64,000 nucleotides of DNA, from NCBI RefSeq assembly GCF_030264275.1, contig NZ_CP127165.1:2406001-2470000 (forward strand), written 5' to 3'. The DNA is from Marivivens sp. LCG002. Lineage in GTDB: Bacteria; Pseudomonadota; Alphaproteobacteria; Rhodobacterales; Rhodobacteraceae. Shown piece by piece: positions 17,332 to 26,558 of this stretch; the first letter of the stretch is position 1, and each line of letters starts with the position of its first letter. A program made the position numbers and the translations under genes. The notes beneath the pieces were generated by a model. The model was given only the letters and a program-made list of their open reading frames with translations, searched no databases and was not told the DNA's origin.

Positions 17332-17832
17332 TCAGGCGTCGCGGGCCAGCCGCTCTTCGAGCACGTCGAACGGGACGCCGGGCTGGTCCTTGGCCCCGCG
17401 AATGACGAGCGACGTCTTCACGCTCGACACATTCGGCGCCTTGAGAAGATCCTCTGTCAAGAACCGCTGGAACGTCCGAAGATCGGGAGCCACGCATTTG
17501 AGGATGAAATCCACCTCGCCGTTGAGCATGTGACACTCGCGCACAAGCGGCCATTCCTGACAGCGCCCCTCAAAAGCCGAAAGATCGACCTCGGCCTGAC
17601 TCTGAAGCCCGACCATCGCAAAGACCTGAACCTCAAAGCCCAGCTCGCGCGCATCCACATCCGCGTGATAGCCGCGAATATACCCCTGCTCTTCAAGCGT
17701 GCGCACACGGCGCAGACAGGGCGGCGCGGAAATCCCCACGCGCTTTGCCAGCTCGACATTCGTCATCCGCCCGTCCGCCTGAAGTTCGGCAAGGATCATA
17801 CGGTCAATTTCATCAAGCTTCGTGCCGGGCAT
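17332..17832 (-). CDS. Lrp/AsnC-family transcriptional regulator
   Basis: 166 aa. An N-terminal winged helix-turn-helix (LDEIDRMILAELQADGRMTN, VELAKRVGISAPPCLRRVRTL) is followed by the RAM ligand/oligomerisation domain (EVQVFAMVGLQSQAE, RECHMLNGEVDFILKCVAPD). This is the leucine-responsive type that binds amino acids and forms octamers. It is divergent from trxB, a common arrangement in Rhodobacteraceae, and may control that promoter. The ligand is unknown. Confidence 0.92.
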   Translation of the reverse strand: MPGTKLDEIDRMILAELQADGRMTNVELAKRVGISAPPCLRRVRTLEEQGYIRGYHADVDARELGFEVQVFAMVGLQSQAEVDLSAFEGRCQEWPLVRECHMLNGEVDFILKCVAPDLRTFQRFLTEDLLKAPNVSSVKTSLVIRGAKDQPGVPFDVLEERLARDA

Positions 17833-18020
17833 TTGCCACCTCGTAGTTTTTCAATGTTCTTTACGTCAACGCCCTCGGGAGCGCAACAATATTTCACAAA
17901 CGCGCAACTTCCTTTCGAAGAGTTGCGGCGATTTGCATCTATTGTGACGATGGGCGGCCCTTTCACTTGGGTCGCGGCGGCGCTATATCGGGACGGATTG
18001 ATAATGAAAAGGGGGCTGAC

Positions 18021-18962
18021 ATGTCTGACTCGCGCCACACCAAAGTTCTGATCATCGGCTCCGGCCCCGCAGGGTATACCGCAGGCGTTTACGCCAGCCG
18101 CGCCATGCTCTCCCCGATCCTCGTGCAGGGGATGGAGCCGGGCGGCCAGCTCACCACCACGACCGAGGTCGAGAACTGGCCGGGCGTCAATGAAATCCAA
18201 GGCCCCGAACTGATGGTCAACATGGAAGCCCACGCCAAGGCCATGGGCTGCGAGATCATCATGGACATCATCACCGATCTGGACCTGTCCAAGCGTCCCT
18301 TCACCGCCAAGGGCGACAGCGGCACCACCTACACCGCCGATGCCGTGATCCTCGCCACAGGGGCCAAGGCCAAATGGCTCGGCCTTCCCACCGAAGAGAA
18401 ATTCCGCGGCTTCGGCGTGTCGGCCTGTGCGACCTGTGACGGCTTCTTCTATCGCGGTCAGGAAATCGTCGTGGTCGGCGGCGGCAACACCGCAGTGGAA
18501 GAGGCGCTCTTCCTCACCAACTTCGCTTCCAAAGTGACGCTGATCCACCGCCGCGACGAGCTGCGCGCCGAAAAGATCCTCATCGACCGTCTCACCAAGA
18601 ACCCCAAGATCGAGACCCTCTGGTTCCACGAAATCCACGAGGTCTACGGCACAGACAGCCCGCTCGGCGTCGAAGGCGTCAAGGTCAAGCACACCAAAAC
18701 GGGCGAAATCACGGACATTCCCGCCAAGGGCGTCTTTATCGCCATCGGCCACGCCCCCGCGAGCGAACTCGTCAAGGACCAGCTCGAATTGCACAACGGC
18801 GGCTATGTCTCGGTGAAACCCGGCTCGACCGAAACCTCGATCCCCGGCGTCTTTGCTGCAGGCGACCTCACCGACCACAAATACCGCCAAGCCATCACCT
18901 CCGCAGGCATGGGCTGCATGGCCGCCCTAGACGCCGAACGCTTCCTCGCGGAAGAGCACTAA
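18021..18962 (+). CDS. trxB: Thioredoxin-disulfide reductase
   Basis: 313 aa from the ATG at 18021, behind AAAAGGGGG. FAD-binding [10 protein letters not shown] near 13-22, redox pair C136-A-T-C139-D, NADPH-binding [10 protein letters not shown] near 161, and the final FAD motif [11 protein letters not shown]. It reduces thioredoxin with NADPH in the cytoplasm. It is separated from the low-GC gene downstream by its own terminator. Confidence 0.96.
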   Translation: MSDSRHTKVLIIGSGPAGYTAGVYASRAMLSPILVQGMEPGGQLTTTTEVENWPGVNEIQGPELMVNMEAHAKAMGCEIIMDIITDLDLSKRPFTAKGDSGTTYTADAVILATGAKAKWLGLPTEEKFRGFGVSACATCDGFFYRGQEIVVVGGGNTAVEEALFLTNFASKVTLIHRRDELRAEKILIDRLTKNPKIETLWFHEIHEVYGTDSPLGVEGVKVKHTKTGEITDIPAKGVFIAIGHAPASELVKDQLELHNGGYVSVKPGSTETSIPGVFAAGDLTDHKYRQAITSAGMGCMAALDAERFLAEEH

Positions 18963-18995
18963 GCGACCCTTCGGACCACTCCTAGAGCAACGCAA

Positions 18996-19020
18996 GCCGC
19001 CCCTTCGGGGGCGGTTTTTG
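18996..19020 (+). terminator. Terminator of trxB
   Basis: CCGCCCC / GGGGCGG stem with a TTCG-type loop, followed by TTTTTGTTTTT. Confidence 0.88.
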
Positions 19021-19051
19021 TTTTTGGGGGCTTTGGGCTTGAGGGCAATAC

Positions 19052-20161
19052 CTATTGCCAAGTAACGGATAGACTAGGCGGGAGATCAAACCCAATTTCG
19101 CGACGAATTAATGCGGACGGCGGACTACCCATGAAATCCAACCCGTCCTCAGCTAAGTATTGCAAATGTTTCTTATGAGTTTCTTCAAGATCACGATACC
19201 AGTCCGGATTGAAGAAAATATTCTCAATGTGTTTGACAACAAACTGTAAAACCGCGGAAGCCTGTTCCTCAGAAGGCAACATTGAAATCTGCTCAGCAAC
19301 TATCCTTCCTGGGGCACCTTCAATTTCCCGCCAAGATATACAAACGATCGCTCGACTTTCTGCCGCAAAAGAAGAGACTATAATCTGCTCCAAAAGCTGA
19401 TCAGAACAAACGTCCTGAAGTTGCCTGCCATAGAAGTCGGTTAATGGTGACCAAGCTCCCGCGAACATAAAGGGTAATTGACCGTCGAATTCAATGATCA
19501 TGGAGCTAATCAAATTAACCTGTCGATGGACAAGCGCCGAAGTCAAACAGTCGAAGGTCGCTCTTAACTCGCGACGGGCTGCCTCATTTCCTAGACTTAT
19601 TTCGCTTAGCTTCGCTTGGAAAAGGAACTGATCTGAAAGTGACCGACCTTTATCGGCACCGTGCAAGGTTGTTCTCAAGTGTGCCGAGGCGTCTTTGCCA
19701 TAGAGTTCCCGACTTATAGTTCGATAAGCAACTGTAAGGCACTGCAACGGGGTCGCCGCAAATATCTCGTTCTCAAGACACGAGAAAAGGACGCGATCAT
19801 GTAAACCACAGAACCCATAAAAAGCAGAAGCCTGATTTATGCCAACTTCTTTGATGTTAATTAGAGATCCGTTGGTCCTCTTGAGCCGTGGATCGACCTG
19901 ATAAGTCAGCACGTGCCCATCGACTGCTATTCTATTCAAATTAGGTCCACGTGAGACGCTATGAGCCCTAATGATCTTACCTTCACAGGGGCCCAATCCA
20001 ACATCACGGGCAAAACAAGTTCGCTCAGAAAATGCTTTCTTGTTAGCTGAAACAGCATTCCACAGGTTTTCTGGTTTTTGTGCGTCTCGCGCCAAATGAC
20101 ATTTCTTATACTTGAGTTCTGAACCACACCAACAGCGAGCGTTCCTATCTCTACCTTTCAT
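19052..20161 (-). CDS. SEC-C motif protein with an HNH-like Cys/His set; accessory, function unknown
   Basis: 369 aa. Residues 10-22 form a SEC-C zinc motif (C10-x-C12-x8-C21-H22). A second metal-like set follows: C49, C59, an AHSVSR segment with H67, a DGHVL segment with H83, and FCGLHD with C118 and H121, then F126 and E130. This spacing is reminiscent of HNH/treble-clef proteins. Residues 150-369 are alpha-helical with no motif I recognise. It is visibly AT-richer than its surroundings: two 60-base lines I counted were 40% and 50% GC, in a region otherwise around 60% or more. It sits alone between the terminators of trxB and ychF, consistent with horizontal gain. Phage defence or nuclease activity would be a guess. 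Confidence 0.7.
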   Translation of the reverse strand: MKGRDRNARCWCGSELKYKKCHLARDAQKPENLWNAVSANKKAFSERTCFARDVGLGPCEGKIIRAHSVSRGPNLNRIAVDGHVLTYQVDPRLKRTNGSLINIKEVGINQASAFYGFCGLHDRVLFSCLENEIFAATPLQCLTVAYRTISRELYGKDASAHLRTTLHGADKGRSLSDQFLFQAKLSEISLGNEAARRELRATFDCLTSALVHRQVNLISSMIIEFDGQLPFMFAGAWSPLTDFYGRQLQDVCSDQLLEQIIVSSFAAESRAIVCISWREIEGAPGRIVAEQISMLPSEEQASAVLQFVVKHIENIFFNPDWYRDLEETHKKHLQYLAEDGLDFMGSPPSALIRREIGFDLPPSLSVTWQ

Positions 20162-20261
20162 CTTCGAACCCCCGAACTAAACAAAACCAAATGCAAATCA
20201 CCAAAAAATAGCATGAATAACCATCTTATCCACCATAAATTGCAGATCTTCTCCCCCCCCA

Positions 20262-20297
20262 AAAAAACAAAAACGCCGCCCCCATCAGGAGCGGCGC
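20262..20297 (-). terminator. Terminator of ychF
   Basis: On the minus strand a GCCGC-rich 6-7 bp stem is followed by TTTTTGTTTTTTT. Next to it is an unusual C8/A7 homopolymer junction at 20253-20267. Confidence 0.8.
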
Positions 20298-20321
20298 TTT
20301 CCCTAAAATTTTCCTGTAAAA

Positions 20322-21419
20322 TCAAGTATTAAACAGGAAGTGCATGACGTCCCCGTCCTTGACGATATAGGTCTTGCCCTCGGCGCGCATCTTGCCCGCT
20401 TCCTTGGCGCCCGTCTCGCCACCCAAGGTGACATAGTCCTCATAGGCGATGGTCTCGGCGCGGATGAAGCCGCGTTCGAAGTCGCCGTGGATGACCCCTG
20501 CGGCCTGCGGTGCGGCAGTGCCTTCCTTGATGGTCCAGGCGCGGGCCTCTTTGGGACCGACGGTGAAATAGGTCTGAAGGTGCAAAAGCTGGTAGCCTGC
20601 GCGGATAAGACGGTCGAGACCTGCCTCCTCCAGCCCCATTTCCGAGAGGAACATCTCGGCCTCTTCGGCGTCGAGCTGGCTGATCTCTTCCTCGATGCGT
20701 GCCGAGATCACCACATGGCTGTTGCCCTGCGCCGCCGCCATTTCCGCCACGCGGGCCGACTGGCTGTTGCCCGTGGCCGAGGCCTCCTCTTCCACGTTGC
20801 AGACATAGAGCACGGGCTTGGTCGACAGAAGCTGGAGCATCTTCCACGCCTTCTTGTCGTCCTCTGCCACGTCGACCGTGCGGGCAGGCTTGCCGTCCTC
20901 GATCGCCGCTTTGGCAAGGTTGAGGAGGCGCTCCTGATCGATGGCTTCCTTATCGCCGCCGCGCACCTTGCGCACGATGTTCTGCAGACGGCGCTCGATG
21001 GACTCGAGGTCCGCCAGCATCAGCTCCATCTCGATGGTCTCGGCGTCCGACACGGGGTCCACGCGGCCTTCGACGTGGGTGATGTCGTCATCCTCGAAAC
21101 AGCGCAGCACATGGGCGATGGCGTCACACTCGCGGATGTTGGCAAGGAACTGGTTCCCGAGGCCTTCGCCCTTGGACGCGCCCTTGACCAGACCCGCGAT
21201 GTCCACGAACGTCATACGGGTCGGGATGATCTGCTTGGAGCCTGCGATCGCGGCCAGCTTGTCCAGACGCGCATCGGGCACGGCCACTTCGCCCACGTTC
21301 GGCTCGATGGTGCAGAACGGAAAGTTCGCCGCCTGCGCCGCAGCGGTTTTGGTCAATGCATTGAACAGGGTGGACTTGCCGACGTTCGGCAGACCAACGA
21401 TACCCATCTTGAAGCCCAT
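20322..21419 (-). CDS. ychF: Redox-regulated ribosome-associated ATPase YchF (OLA1 family)
   Basis: 365 aa, starting MGFKMGIVGLPNVGKSTLFN with the P-loop GLPNVGKS at 9-16. Switch segments DIAGLVKGASKGEGLGNQF and the NVEE that replaces NKxD identify the ATP-preferring Obg-like YchF. The C-terminal TGS-type domain ends in VMHFLFNT. It associates with ribosomes and modulates the oxidative stress response in E. coli. An AGGAGG site precedes the ATG. Confidence 0.95.
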   Translation of the reverse strand: MGFKMGIVGLPNVGKSTLFNALTKTAAAQAANFPFCTIEPNVGEVAVPDARLDKLAAIAGSKQIIPTRMTFVDIAGLVKGASKGEGLGNQFLANIRECDAIAHVLRCFEDDDITHVEGRVDPVSDAETIEMELMLADLESIERRLQNIVRKVRGGDKEAIDQERLLNLAKAAIEDGKPARTVDVAEDDKKAWKMLQLLSTKPVLYVCNVEEEASATGNSQSARVAEMAAAQGNSHVVISARIEEEISQLDAEEAEMFLSEMGLEEAGLDRLIRAGYQLLHLQTYFTVGPKEARAWTIKEGTAAPQAAGVIHGDFERGFIRAETIAYEDYVTLGGETGAKEAGKMRAEGKTYIVKDGDVMHFLFNT

Positions 21420-21563
21420 AGGACCCTCCTGAAAACTCTTGGGCGCTTCTAGGACGCAAGAGGCACATATTCAAGCAATCCTTGCCCGCCGAGGCCCCTG
21501 CCCCATTGCAACGGCGCGTCTTTTGGGCGAAACCCCTTTGGAACTATTGTGAGGGGGGTCCCG

Positions 21564-22355
21564 ATGACTCGGATCGACGCGAAATTTGCCGAACTCAAAG
21601 CCGCAGGTAAGAAGGCCTTTGTCGCCTATGTCATGGCGGGCGATCCCGACCTCGAGACCTCGATCGAAATCGTCAAAGGCTTGCCCGCGGCAGGCGTCGA
21701 CATCATCGAGCTCGGCCTTCCCTTTACCGATCCGATGGCAGACGGCTCGACCATCCAGCTCGCGGGCCAGCGTGCGCTTGACGGCGGCATGACCTTGAAC
21801 AAGACGCTCGACGTCGCCCGCGCCCTGCGCGAGACCGATCAGACCACCCCGATCGTGCTCATGGGCTATTACAACCCGATCTACAGTCATGGCGTGGACA
21901 AGTTCCTTGTGGACGCCAAAGAGGCAGGGATCGACGGTCTTATCATCGTGGACCTTCCCCCCGAAGAGGACAGCGAGCTTTGCATCCCCGCGCAGGCCGC
22001 AGGGATCAACTTCATCCGTCTCGCGACCCCGACCACCGATGACAAGCGCCTCCCCAAAGTGCTCCAGAACACCTCCGGTTTCGTCTACTACGTGTCGGTG
22101 ACGGGCATCACCGGTGCCGCCGCCGCCGTCGCAGGCGAGGTCGGCCCCGAGGTCGCCCGCATCAAGGCCAAGACCGATCTTCCGATCATCGTCGGCTTTG
22201 GTATCCGTACCCCCGAAGCCTCGCGCGATATCGCCGCCATCGCGGACGGCGCAGTCGTCGGTTCGGCCATCGTCGGCAAGATCGGTGACGGCGAAAGCGT
22301 CGCGGACGTGCTCGCCTTTGTAAAAACCTTGGCCGACGGCGCACACTCGGCCTAA
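21564..22355 (+). CDS. trpA: Tryptophan synthase alpha chain
   Basis: 263 aa from the ATG at 21564, behind GAGGGGGG; a GTG at 21549 would extend it by five residues. It begins [20 protein letters not shown]. The catalytic Glu is in [16 protein letters not shown] and the second acidic residue is in [10 protein letters not shown]. It cleaves indole-3-glycerol phosphate to indole and glyceraldehyde-3-phosphate and channels indole to TrpB. Here trpA is separate from trpB (28357-29583), on the other strand. Confidence 0.95.
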   Translation: MTRIDAKFAELKAAGKKAFVAYVMAGDPDLETSIEIVKGLPAAGVDIIELGLPFTDPMADGSTIQLAGQRALDGGMTLNKTLDVARALRETDQTTPIVLMGYYNPIYSHGVDKFLVDAKEAGIDGLIIVDLPPEEDSELCIPAQAAGINFIRLATPTTDDKRLPKVLQNTSGFVYYVSVTGITGAAAAVAGEVGPEVARIKAKTDLPIIVGFGIRTPEASRDIAAIADGAVVGSAIVGKIGDGESVADVLAFVKTLADGAHSA

Positions 22356-22379
22356 GGCCCTTTGACCTGCCCATAGATA

Positions 22380-22404
22380 AAGCCGCCTCTCGGGCGGCTT
22401 TTTG
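22380..22404 (+). terminator. Terminator of trpA
   Basis: AAGCCGCC / GGCGGCTT stem, loop TCTCG, then TTTGTTTT. Confidence 0.88.
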
Positions 22405-22424
22405 TTTTCAATGGCGCTAGCAAG

Positions 22425-23198
22425 TCACCCCAGAGTCACATCAAGGAACATCATCAGGATCAGGCCGAAGATGAGGCCTGTGGTGGCGCGGTTCTGGTGG
22501 CCCGAGCGGTGGGTTTCGGGGACGATCTCGTGGCTGATGATATAGAGCATCGCACCCGCCGAGAAGGTAAGGCCAAGGGGCAGGATCGTTGTCGAGAGCG
22601 AAACGGCGCTTGCGCCGATCAAAGCGCCCAAGGGCTCGACCGCGCCTGTCAGGGCGGCGGTGGCAAAGGACTTCCACTTGCCGTAGCCGCGGCTCATCAA
22701 AGCGACCGCAACGGCGAGACCTTCGGGAAGATCCTGAAGCGAAATGCCCGTCATGACGGAAAGCCCGCGCGTGATGTCGTCGCCGCCGAAGGAGACGCCG
22801 ATCGACATGCCTTCGGGAAAGTTGTGGATCGTGATCGCGATCACAAAGAGCCAGATACGCGCCAGCGAGGTGGAGTCCGCGTTCTCTTGCCCCATCTCGA
22901 AGTGCTCGTGCGGGAGCGTGGAGTTGAGCCACGCCACAAAGCCCGCCCCGAGCGCGATACCGACCGCCGCGATCAGGGCTGCGATTGCGGTGCTGTTCCA
23001 GATGTCTTCGGCCACGGCGATGCCGGGTATAATGAGCGAGAAGTAGGAGGCCGAGAGCATGACCCCCGCCGCAAAGCCGAGCATGGTATCGCTCGCCCGC
23101 TGCGAGAGCGGTTTGCCCACAAGAACAAAGGCAGCGCCGAGGGTGGTCGCAAGAAAAGCAACGACACCGCCGAGCGTGCCGTGAAGAATGGTATCCAT
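22425..23198 (-). CDS. ZIP-family divalent metal transporter
   Basis: 257 aa from the ATG at 23198 (MDTILHGTLGG), preceded by GGGGACA; an upstream in-frame start gives an unlikely polar extension. Eight hydrophobic segments. Helix 4 has HNFPEGMSIGVSFGG and helix 5 has DLPEGLAVAVALMS, the paired metal-site helices of ZIP (ZupT/GufA-like) carriers. A His/Glu-containing stretch (LPHEHFEMGQEN) lies on the loop before helix 4. Probable zinc or other divalent cation uptake at the inner membrane. Confidence 0.88.
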   Translation of the reverse strand: MDTILHGTLGGVVAFLATTLGAAFVLVGKPLSQRASDTMLGFAAGVMLSASYFSLIIPGIAVAEDIWNSTAIAALIAAVGIALGAGFVAWLNSTLPHEHFEMGQENADSTSLARIWLFVIAITIHNFPEGMSIGVSFGGDDITRGLSVMTGISLQDLPEGLAVAVALMSRGYGKWKSFATAALTGAVEPLGALIGASAVSLSTTILPLGLTFSAGAMLYIISHEIVPETHRSGHQNRATTGLIFGLILMMFLDVTLG

Positions 23199-23334
23199 CA
23201 CTGTCCCCAGAATTTCTGGGGAAAGCTCTCTGTAAATGCGGGAGAAGGCAAGCGGAAAGCCCAGAGTTTTGTTGCGCAATACCGCACGGATTGGTAAGGG
23301 TTCACTACCAATTTAGATAATTTGCGGTTTTATC

Positions 23335-24498
23335 ATGCCAGTCATCACCTGTATCGACGACCTCAAGCGGCTTCATAAGCGCCGTGCGCCCAAGATGTTC
23401 TATGACTATGCGGAGTCGGGGTCGTGGACCGAGCAGACCTTCCGCGAGAACGTCTCGGACTTTGAAAAGATCCGACTGCGACAGCGGGTGGCGGTGGATA
23501 TGTCGAACCGCACCACGGCTTCGACCATGATCGGGCGCGAGGTGTCGCTTCCTGTGGCGCTGGCCCCTGTCGGGCTCCTCGGGATGCAGAACGCGGACGG
23601 CGAGATCAAATCGGCAAAGGCCGCCGAGAAGTTCGGGGTGCCCTATACGCTTTCCACCATGTCGATCTGTTCGATCGAGGATGTGCGCGAGCACACCAAA
23701 GCGCCGTTCTGGTTCCAGCTCTATGTGATGCGGGACGAGGAGTTCGTGGACAACATCATCGCGCGGGCCAAGAACGCGGGTGTGGATGCACTGGTCATCA
23801 CGCTTGACCTCCAGATCCTCGGGCAGCGGCACAAGGACCTCAAGAACGGGCTTTCGGCACCGCCCAAGCCGACGCTCAAGACCATGATCGACCTTTCGAC
23901 CAAATGGGCTTGGGGGCTCGAGATGCTCGGGACCAAGCGCCGCACCTTCCGCAACATCGTCGGCCATGCCAAGAGCGCGACCGATATGTCGAGCCTGTCG
24001 TCATGGACCGCTGAGCAGTTCGAGCCGCGTCTCGACTGGTCGATGATTGCCCGTCTCAACGAGAAATGGGGCGGCAAGGTGATCCTCAAGGGCGTGCTCG
24101 ACGTCGAGGACGCCAAGAAATGCGTCGAGGTCGGGGCCGATGCGATCATCGTGTCGAACCACGGCGGACGTCAGCTTGACGGGGCGCTCTCGTCGATCCG
24201 CGTTCTTCCGTCTATCGTGGCGGCTGTGGGCGACCAGACCGAGGTCTGGCTCGACAGCGGTATCCGTTCGGGTCAGGACATTCTCAAGGCGCTGGCGCTC
24301 GGGGCCAAGGGCACGATGATCGGGCGCGCCTATGTCTATGGACTTGGCGCGATGGGCGAAAAGGGCGTGACCACCGCGCTTCAGGTGCTCCAGAAAGAGC
24401 TTGATATCTCGATGGCGCTTTGCGGCAAACGGGACGTCAAAGATCTTGGGCGTGACGTGCTTCTCGTGCCCGAAGATTTCGAGGGCCGCTGGCAGTAA
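23335..24498 (+). CDS. lldD: FMN-dependent alpha-hydroxyacid dehydrogenase, L-lactate dehydrogenase type
   Basis: 387 aa, FMN-binding TIM barrel: [11 protein letters not shown] (75-85), WFQLYVMRD (126-134), [10 protein letters not shown], and the catalytic His276 with substrate Arg279 in [10 protein letters not shown], then DSGIRSGQD and GRAYVYGLG for the phosphate. It oxidises L-lactate (or a similar 2-hydroxyacid) to the keto acid, passing electrons to the respiratory chain. It is monocistronic, with a terminator downstream. Glycolate or mandelate oxidase activity cannot be excluded by eye. Confidence 0.9.
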   Translation: MPVITCIDDLKRLHKRRAPKMFYDYAESGSWTEQTFRENVSDFEKIRLRQRVAVDMSNRTTASTMIGREVSLPVALAPVGLLGMQNADGEIKSAKAAEKFGVPYTLSTMSICSIEDVREHTKAPFWFQLYVMRDEEFVDNIIARAKNAGVDALVITLDLQILGQRHKDLKNGLSAPPKPTLKTMIDLSTKWAWGLEMLGTKRRTFRNIVGHAKSATDMSSLSSWTAEQFEPRLDWSMIARLNEKWGGKVILKGVLDVEDAKKCVEVGADAIIVSNHGGRQLDGALSSIRVLPSIVAAVGDQTEVWLDSGIRSGQDILKALALGAKGTMIGRAYVYGLGAMGEKGVTTALQVLQKELDISMALCGKRDVKDLGRDVLLVPEDFEGRWQ

Positions 24499-24525
24499 GC
24501 CCCGCCCCGAAACGCGAGACAAATC

Positions 24526-24560
24526 AGGGCAGCACCAGAGGGGGCTGCCCTTGTTTTATT
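24526..24560 (+). terminator. Terminator of lldD
   Basis: AGGGCAGC / GCTGCCCT stem, then TGTTTTATT. Confidence 0.85.
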
Positions 24561-24671
24561 GGGCTTGAGGGCGATTTTACCCTTTCCAAAACGCAGAATC
24601 GGTCGTATAGGCACGGCTTCATCGGGCCGCACACCCTTGGAGGGCGGCCCCATTATTTATGGAGAATACAA

Positions 24672-25280
24672 ATGGCACGTGAGATTCCTGATCTTATCGC
24701 CACGGAACGTTCGGGGACAGGCAAGGGGGCCGCTCGTCAAGCTCGTCGTGATGGAATGGTACCGGGCGTTGTTTACGGTGGTGGCGCAGATCCGCTTCCG
24801 ATCAACCTCGACTTCAACAAGCTGCTGACCAGACTTCGCGCTGGCCGCTTTATGTCGACGCTCTTCAACCTCAAAGTCGAAGGCCACGACGACGTTCGCG
24901 TCATCTGCCGCGGCGTGCAGCGTCACGTTGTGAAGGACCTTCCGACCCACGTCGATCTTATGCGCCTCAAGCGCACCAGCCGCGTGAACCTCTTTGTCCA
25001 CGTTGACTTCATCAACGACAAAGCTTCCCCCGGCATCAAGAAGGGCGGCGTTCTGACCGTTGTTCGCGCCGAAGTCGAACTCAACGTTCTTGCCGGTGAC
25101 ATCCCCGAGTCGATCGTTGTTGACCTCACCGGTCGCGATATCGGCGACGTGATCCACATTTCGGACGTGACCCTTCCCGAAGGCGTCAAGCCGACCATCG
25201 AGCGTGACTTCGTTATTGCGAACATCTCGGCTCCGTCGGGTCTTCGTTCGTCCGACAACGAAGAGGAAGGCGAAGAGTAA
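24672..25280 (+). CDS. rplY: 50S ribosomal protein L25 with C-terminal CTC domain
   Basis: 202 aa, the long (TL5/CTC) form. The N-terminal domain [22 protein letters not shown] binds 5S rRNA, and the beta-rich C-terminal domain ([20 protein letters not shown]) ends in an acidic DNEEEGEE tail. GGAG lies before the ATG. It is followed by a terminator and then pth, the usual rplY–pth arrangement in alphaproteobacteria. Confidence 0.95.
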   Translation: MAREIPDLIATERSGTGKGAARQARRDGMVPGVVYGGGADPLPINLDFNKLLTRLRAGRFMSTLFNLKVEGHDDVRVICRGVQRHVVKDLPTHVDLMRLKRTSRVNLFVHVDFINDKASPGIKKGGVLTVVRAEVELNVLAGDIPESIVVDLTGRDIGDVIHISDVTLPEGVKPTIERDFVIANISAPSGLRSSDNEEEGEE

Positions 25281-25310
25281 GTCTCTTCCCATCCTTCTAC
25301 GGATTTGCGC

Positions 25311-25333
25311 GGGGCCTTCGGGCCCCGTTTGCA
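25311..25333 (+). terminator. Terminator of rplY
   Basis: CGGGGCC / GGCCCCG stem, TTC loop, then a short T tract. Confidence 0.8.
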
Positions 25334-25344
25334 TTTGGGGGACA

Positions 25345-25366
25345 ATCTTCCCCGCGGGGAAGATTT
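25345..25366. promoter_or_regulatory. 22-bp perfect palindrome between rplY and pth
   Basis: AATCTTCCCCG followed by its exact reverse complement CGGGGAAGATT, then TATTGTTTATT. It could be a second terminator or an operator of pth. Confidence 0.5.
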
Positions 25367-25452
25367 ATTGTTTATTAACAATTACTTACAACAATATAAC
25401 GCAGCGCACGCAGGGTCTGGAAAGCGCGGTCTCCCGCAGGTAAGATGTTGAT

Positions 25453-26136
25453 ATGAAACTCTTTGTCGGACTTGGAAATCCGGGCAGCAAATATGCCCGC
25501 ACGCGTCACAACATCGGCTTTATGGCGGTTGACCGTATTGCCGAAGAGCACGGCTTTGCCCCTTGGCGATCGAAGTTCCAAGGCGAGATGAGCGAAGGCC
25601 GTCTCGGGCGGGAAAAGGTCATCCTTTTGAAACCGCAGACGTTCATGAACCTTTCGGGGCAATCCGTCGGCGAGGCGATGCGGTTCCACAAGCTGTCACC
25701 CGAAGATGTGGTGGTGTTCCATGACGAGCTTGACCTTGCGCCCGGCAAATGCAGGCTCAAGACGGGCGGCGGTCATGCGGGGCACAACGGGCTTCGCTCG
25801 ATCCATCAACACATCGGCGAGGCCTATGACCGTGTTCGGCTCGGCATCGGGCATCCCGGCCACAAGGACCGCGTGTCGGGCTATGTGCTCCACGAATTCG
25901 CCAAGGCCGAAGAAGGCTGGCTTGACGATATGATGCGCGGGATTGCCGATGGCGCGGCGGCTCTGGCCGATGGGGATGGCGCCAAGTTCATGAATGCGGT
26001 TGCGCTGCGCGTTGCGCCGCCGCGTTCCTCGACGGGAACCAAGGCCGAGACCGCGCCCAAAGCCAAGGTCGAGCCCGAAGCCGCGCCAGAGGACAAGCGC
26101 AGCGCGCTGCAAAAGCTGGCCGATAAATTTCGCTAG
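25453..26136 (+). CDS. pth: Peptidyl-tRNA hydrolase with C-terminal extension
   Basis: 227 aa. The first ~190 residues are canonical Pth: [20 protein letters not shown] with the catalytic His at 18-20, [17 protein letters not shown] and [12 protein letters not shown]. It recycles peptidyl-tRNA released from ribosomes. The last ~40 residues are a low-complexity Ala/Lys/Glu/Pro tail ([20 protein letters not shown]) ending in a basic helix, longer than the E. coli enzyme and common in alphaproteobacteria. The Shine-Dalgarno is weak. Confidence 0.95.
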   Translation: MKLFVGLGNPGSKYARTRHNIGFMAVDRIAEEHGFAPWRSKFQGEMSEGRLGREKVILLKPQTFMNLSGQSVGEAMRFHKLSPEDVVVFHDELDLAPGKCRLKTGGGHAGHNGLRSIHQHIGEAYDRVRLGIGHPGHKDRVSGYVLHEFAKAEEGWLDDMMRGIADGAAALADGDGAKFMNAVALRVAPPRSSTGTKAETAPKAKVEPEAAPEDKRSALQKLADKFR

Positions 26137-26183
26137 GAAAAATGCCGTTCTCTGGGCAGGATAGCCCAAAAGAGGAGAGCGGC

Positions 26184-26558
26184 ATGTTCGAGAAAGACCC
26201 GTCCGAAAACGTGCTTGGAGGCGCGCTTGAGGCCTGTTCGCTGGACCCGATGACGGGATACTTCCGCAACGGGGCCTGTGACACCTGCGCCGAGGATCGG
26301 GGCAGCCACACGGTCTGTGCGGTGATGACGGACGAGTTTCTGGCTTTTTCGAAGTATGTCGGCAACGATCTTTCGACACCTGCCCCGCAATACGGTTTTG
26401 AAGGTCTCAAGGCGGGGGATCGCTGGTGTCTCTGCGCGGCGCGGTTCCTACAGGCCCATGACGAGGGATGCGCCCCGCGCGTGAACCTTAGGGCGACGCA
26501 TCGGCGGGCGCTGGAAGTGGTGCCTCTTGCAGTTCTGAAGCTGCATTCGACGGACTAG
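26184..26558 (+). CDS. DUF2237 family protein
   Basis: 124 aa from the ATG at 26184, behind AGGAG; the longer frame from 26142 lacks a ribosome site. NVLGGALEACSLDPMTGYFRNG, CDTCAEDRGSHTVCAVMTDEFL, GDRWCLCAARF and APRVNLRATHRRALEVV are the complete DUF2237 signature, with five to six Cys that could be structural or metal-binding. Function unknown. Its last 71 bases overlap the 3' end of the convergent LuxR-type gene. Confidence 0.88.
   Translation: MFEKDPSENVLGGALEACSLDPMTGYFRNGACDTCAEDRGSHTVCAVMTDEFLAFSKYVGNDLSTPAPQYGFEGLKAGDRWCLCAARFLQAHDEGCAPRVNLRATHRRALEVVPLAVLKLHSTD

Noticed and set aside
19052-20321. Low-GC gene as part of a larger mobile element
   Set aside because: No integrase, transposase, tRNA or flanking direct repeat seen; only a C8/A7 homopolymer at 20253-20267. 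Recorded as a single-gene island.
23186-23200. ATGGTATCCAT near the ZIP gene as a sixth GntR operator
   Set aside because: The core is GGTATCC, not GGTATACC, so the dyad is broken, and it overlaps the start codon of an unrelated gene.
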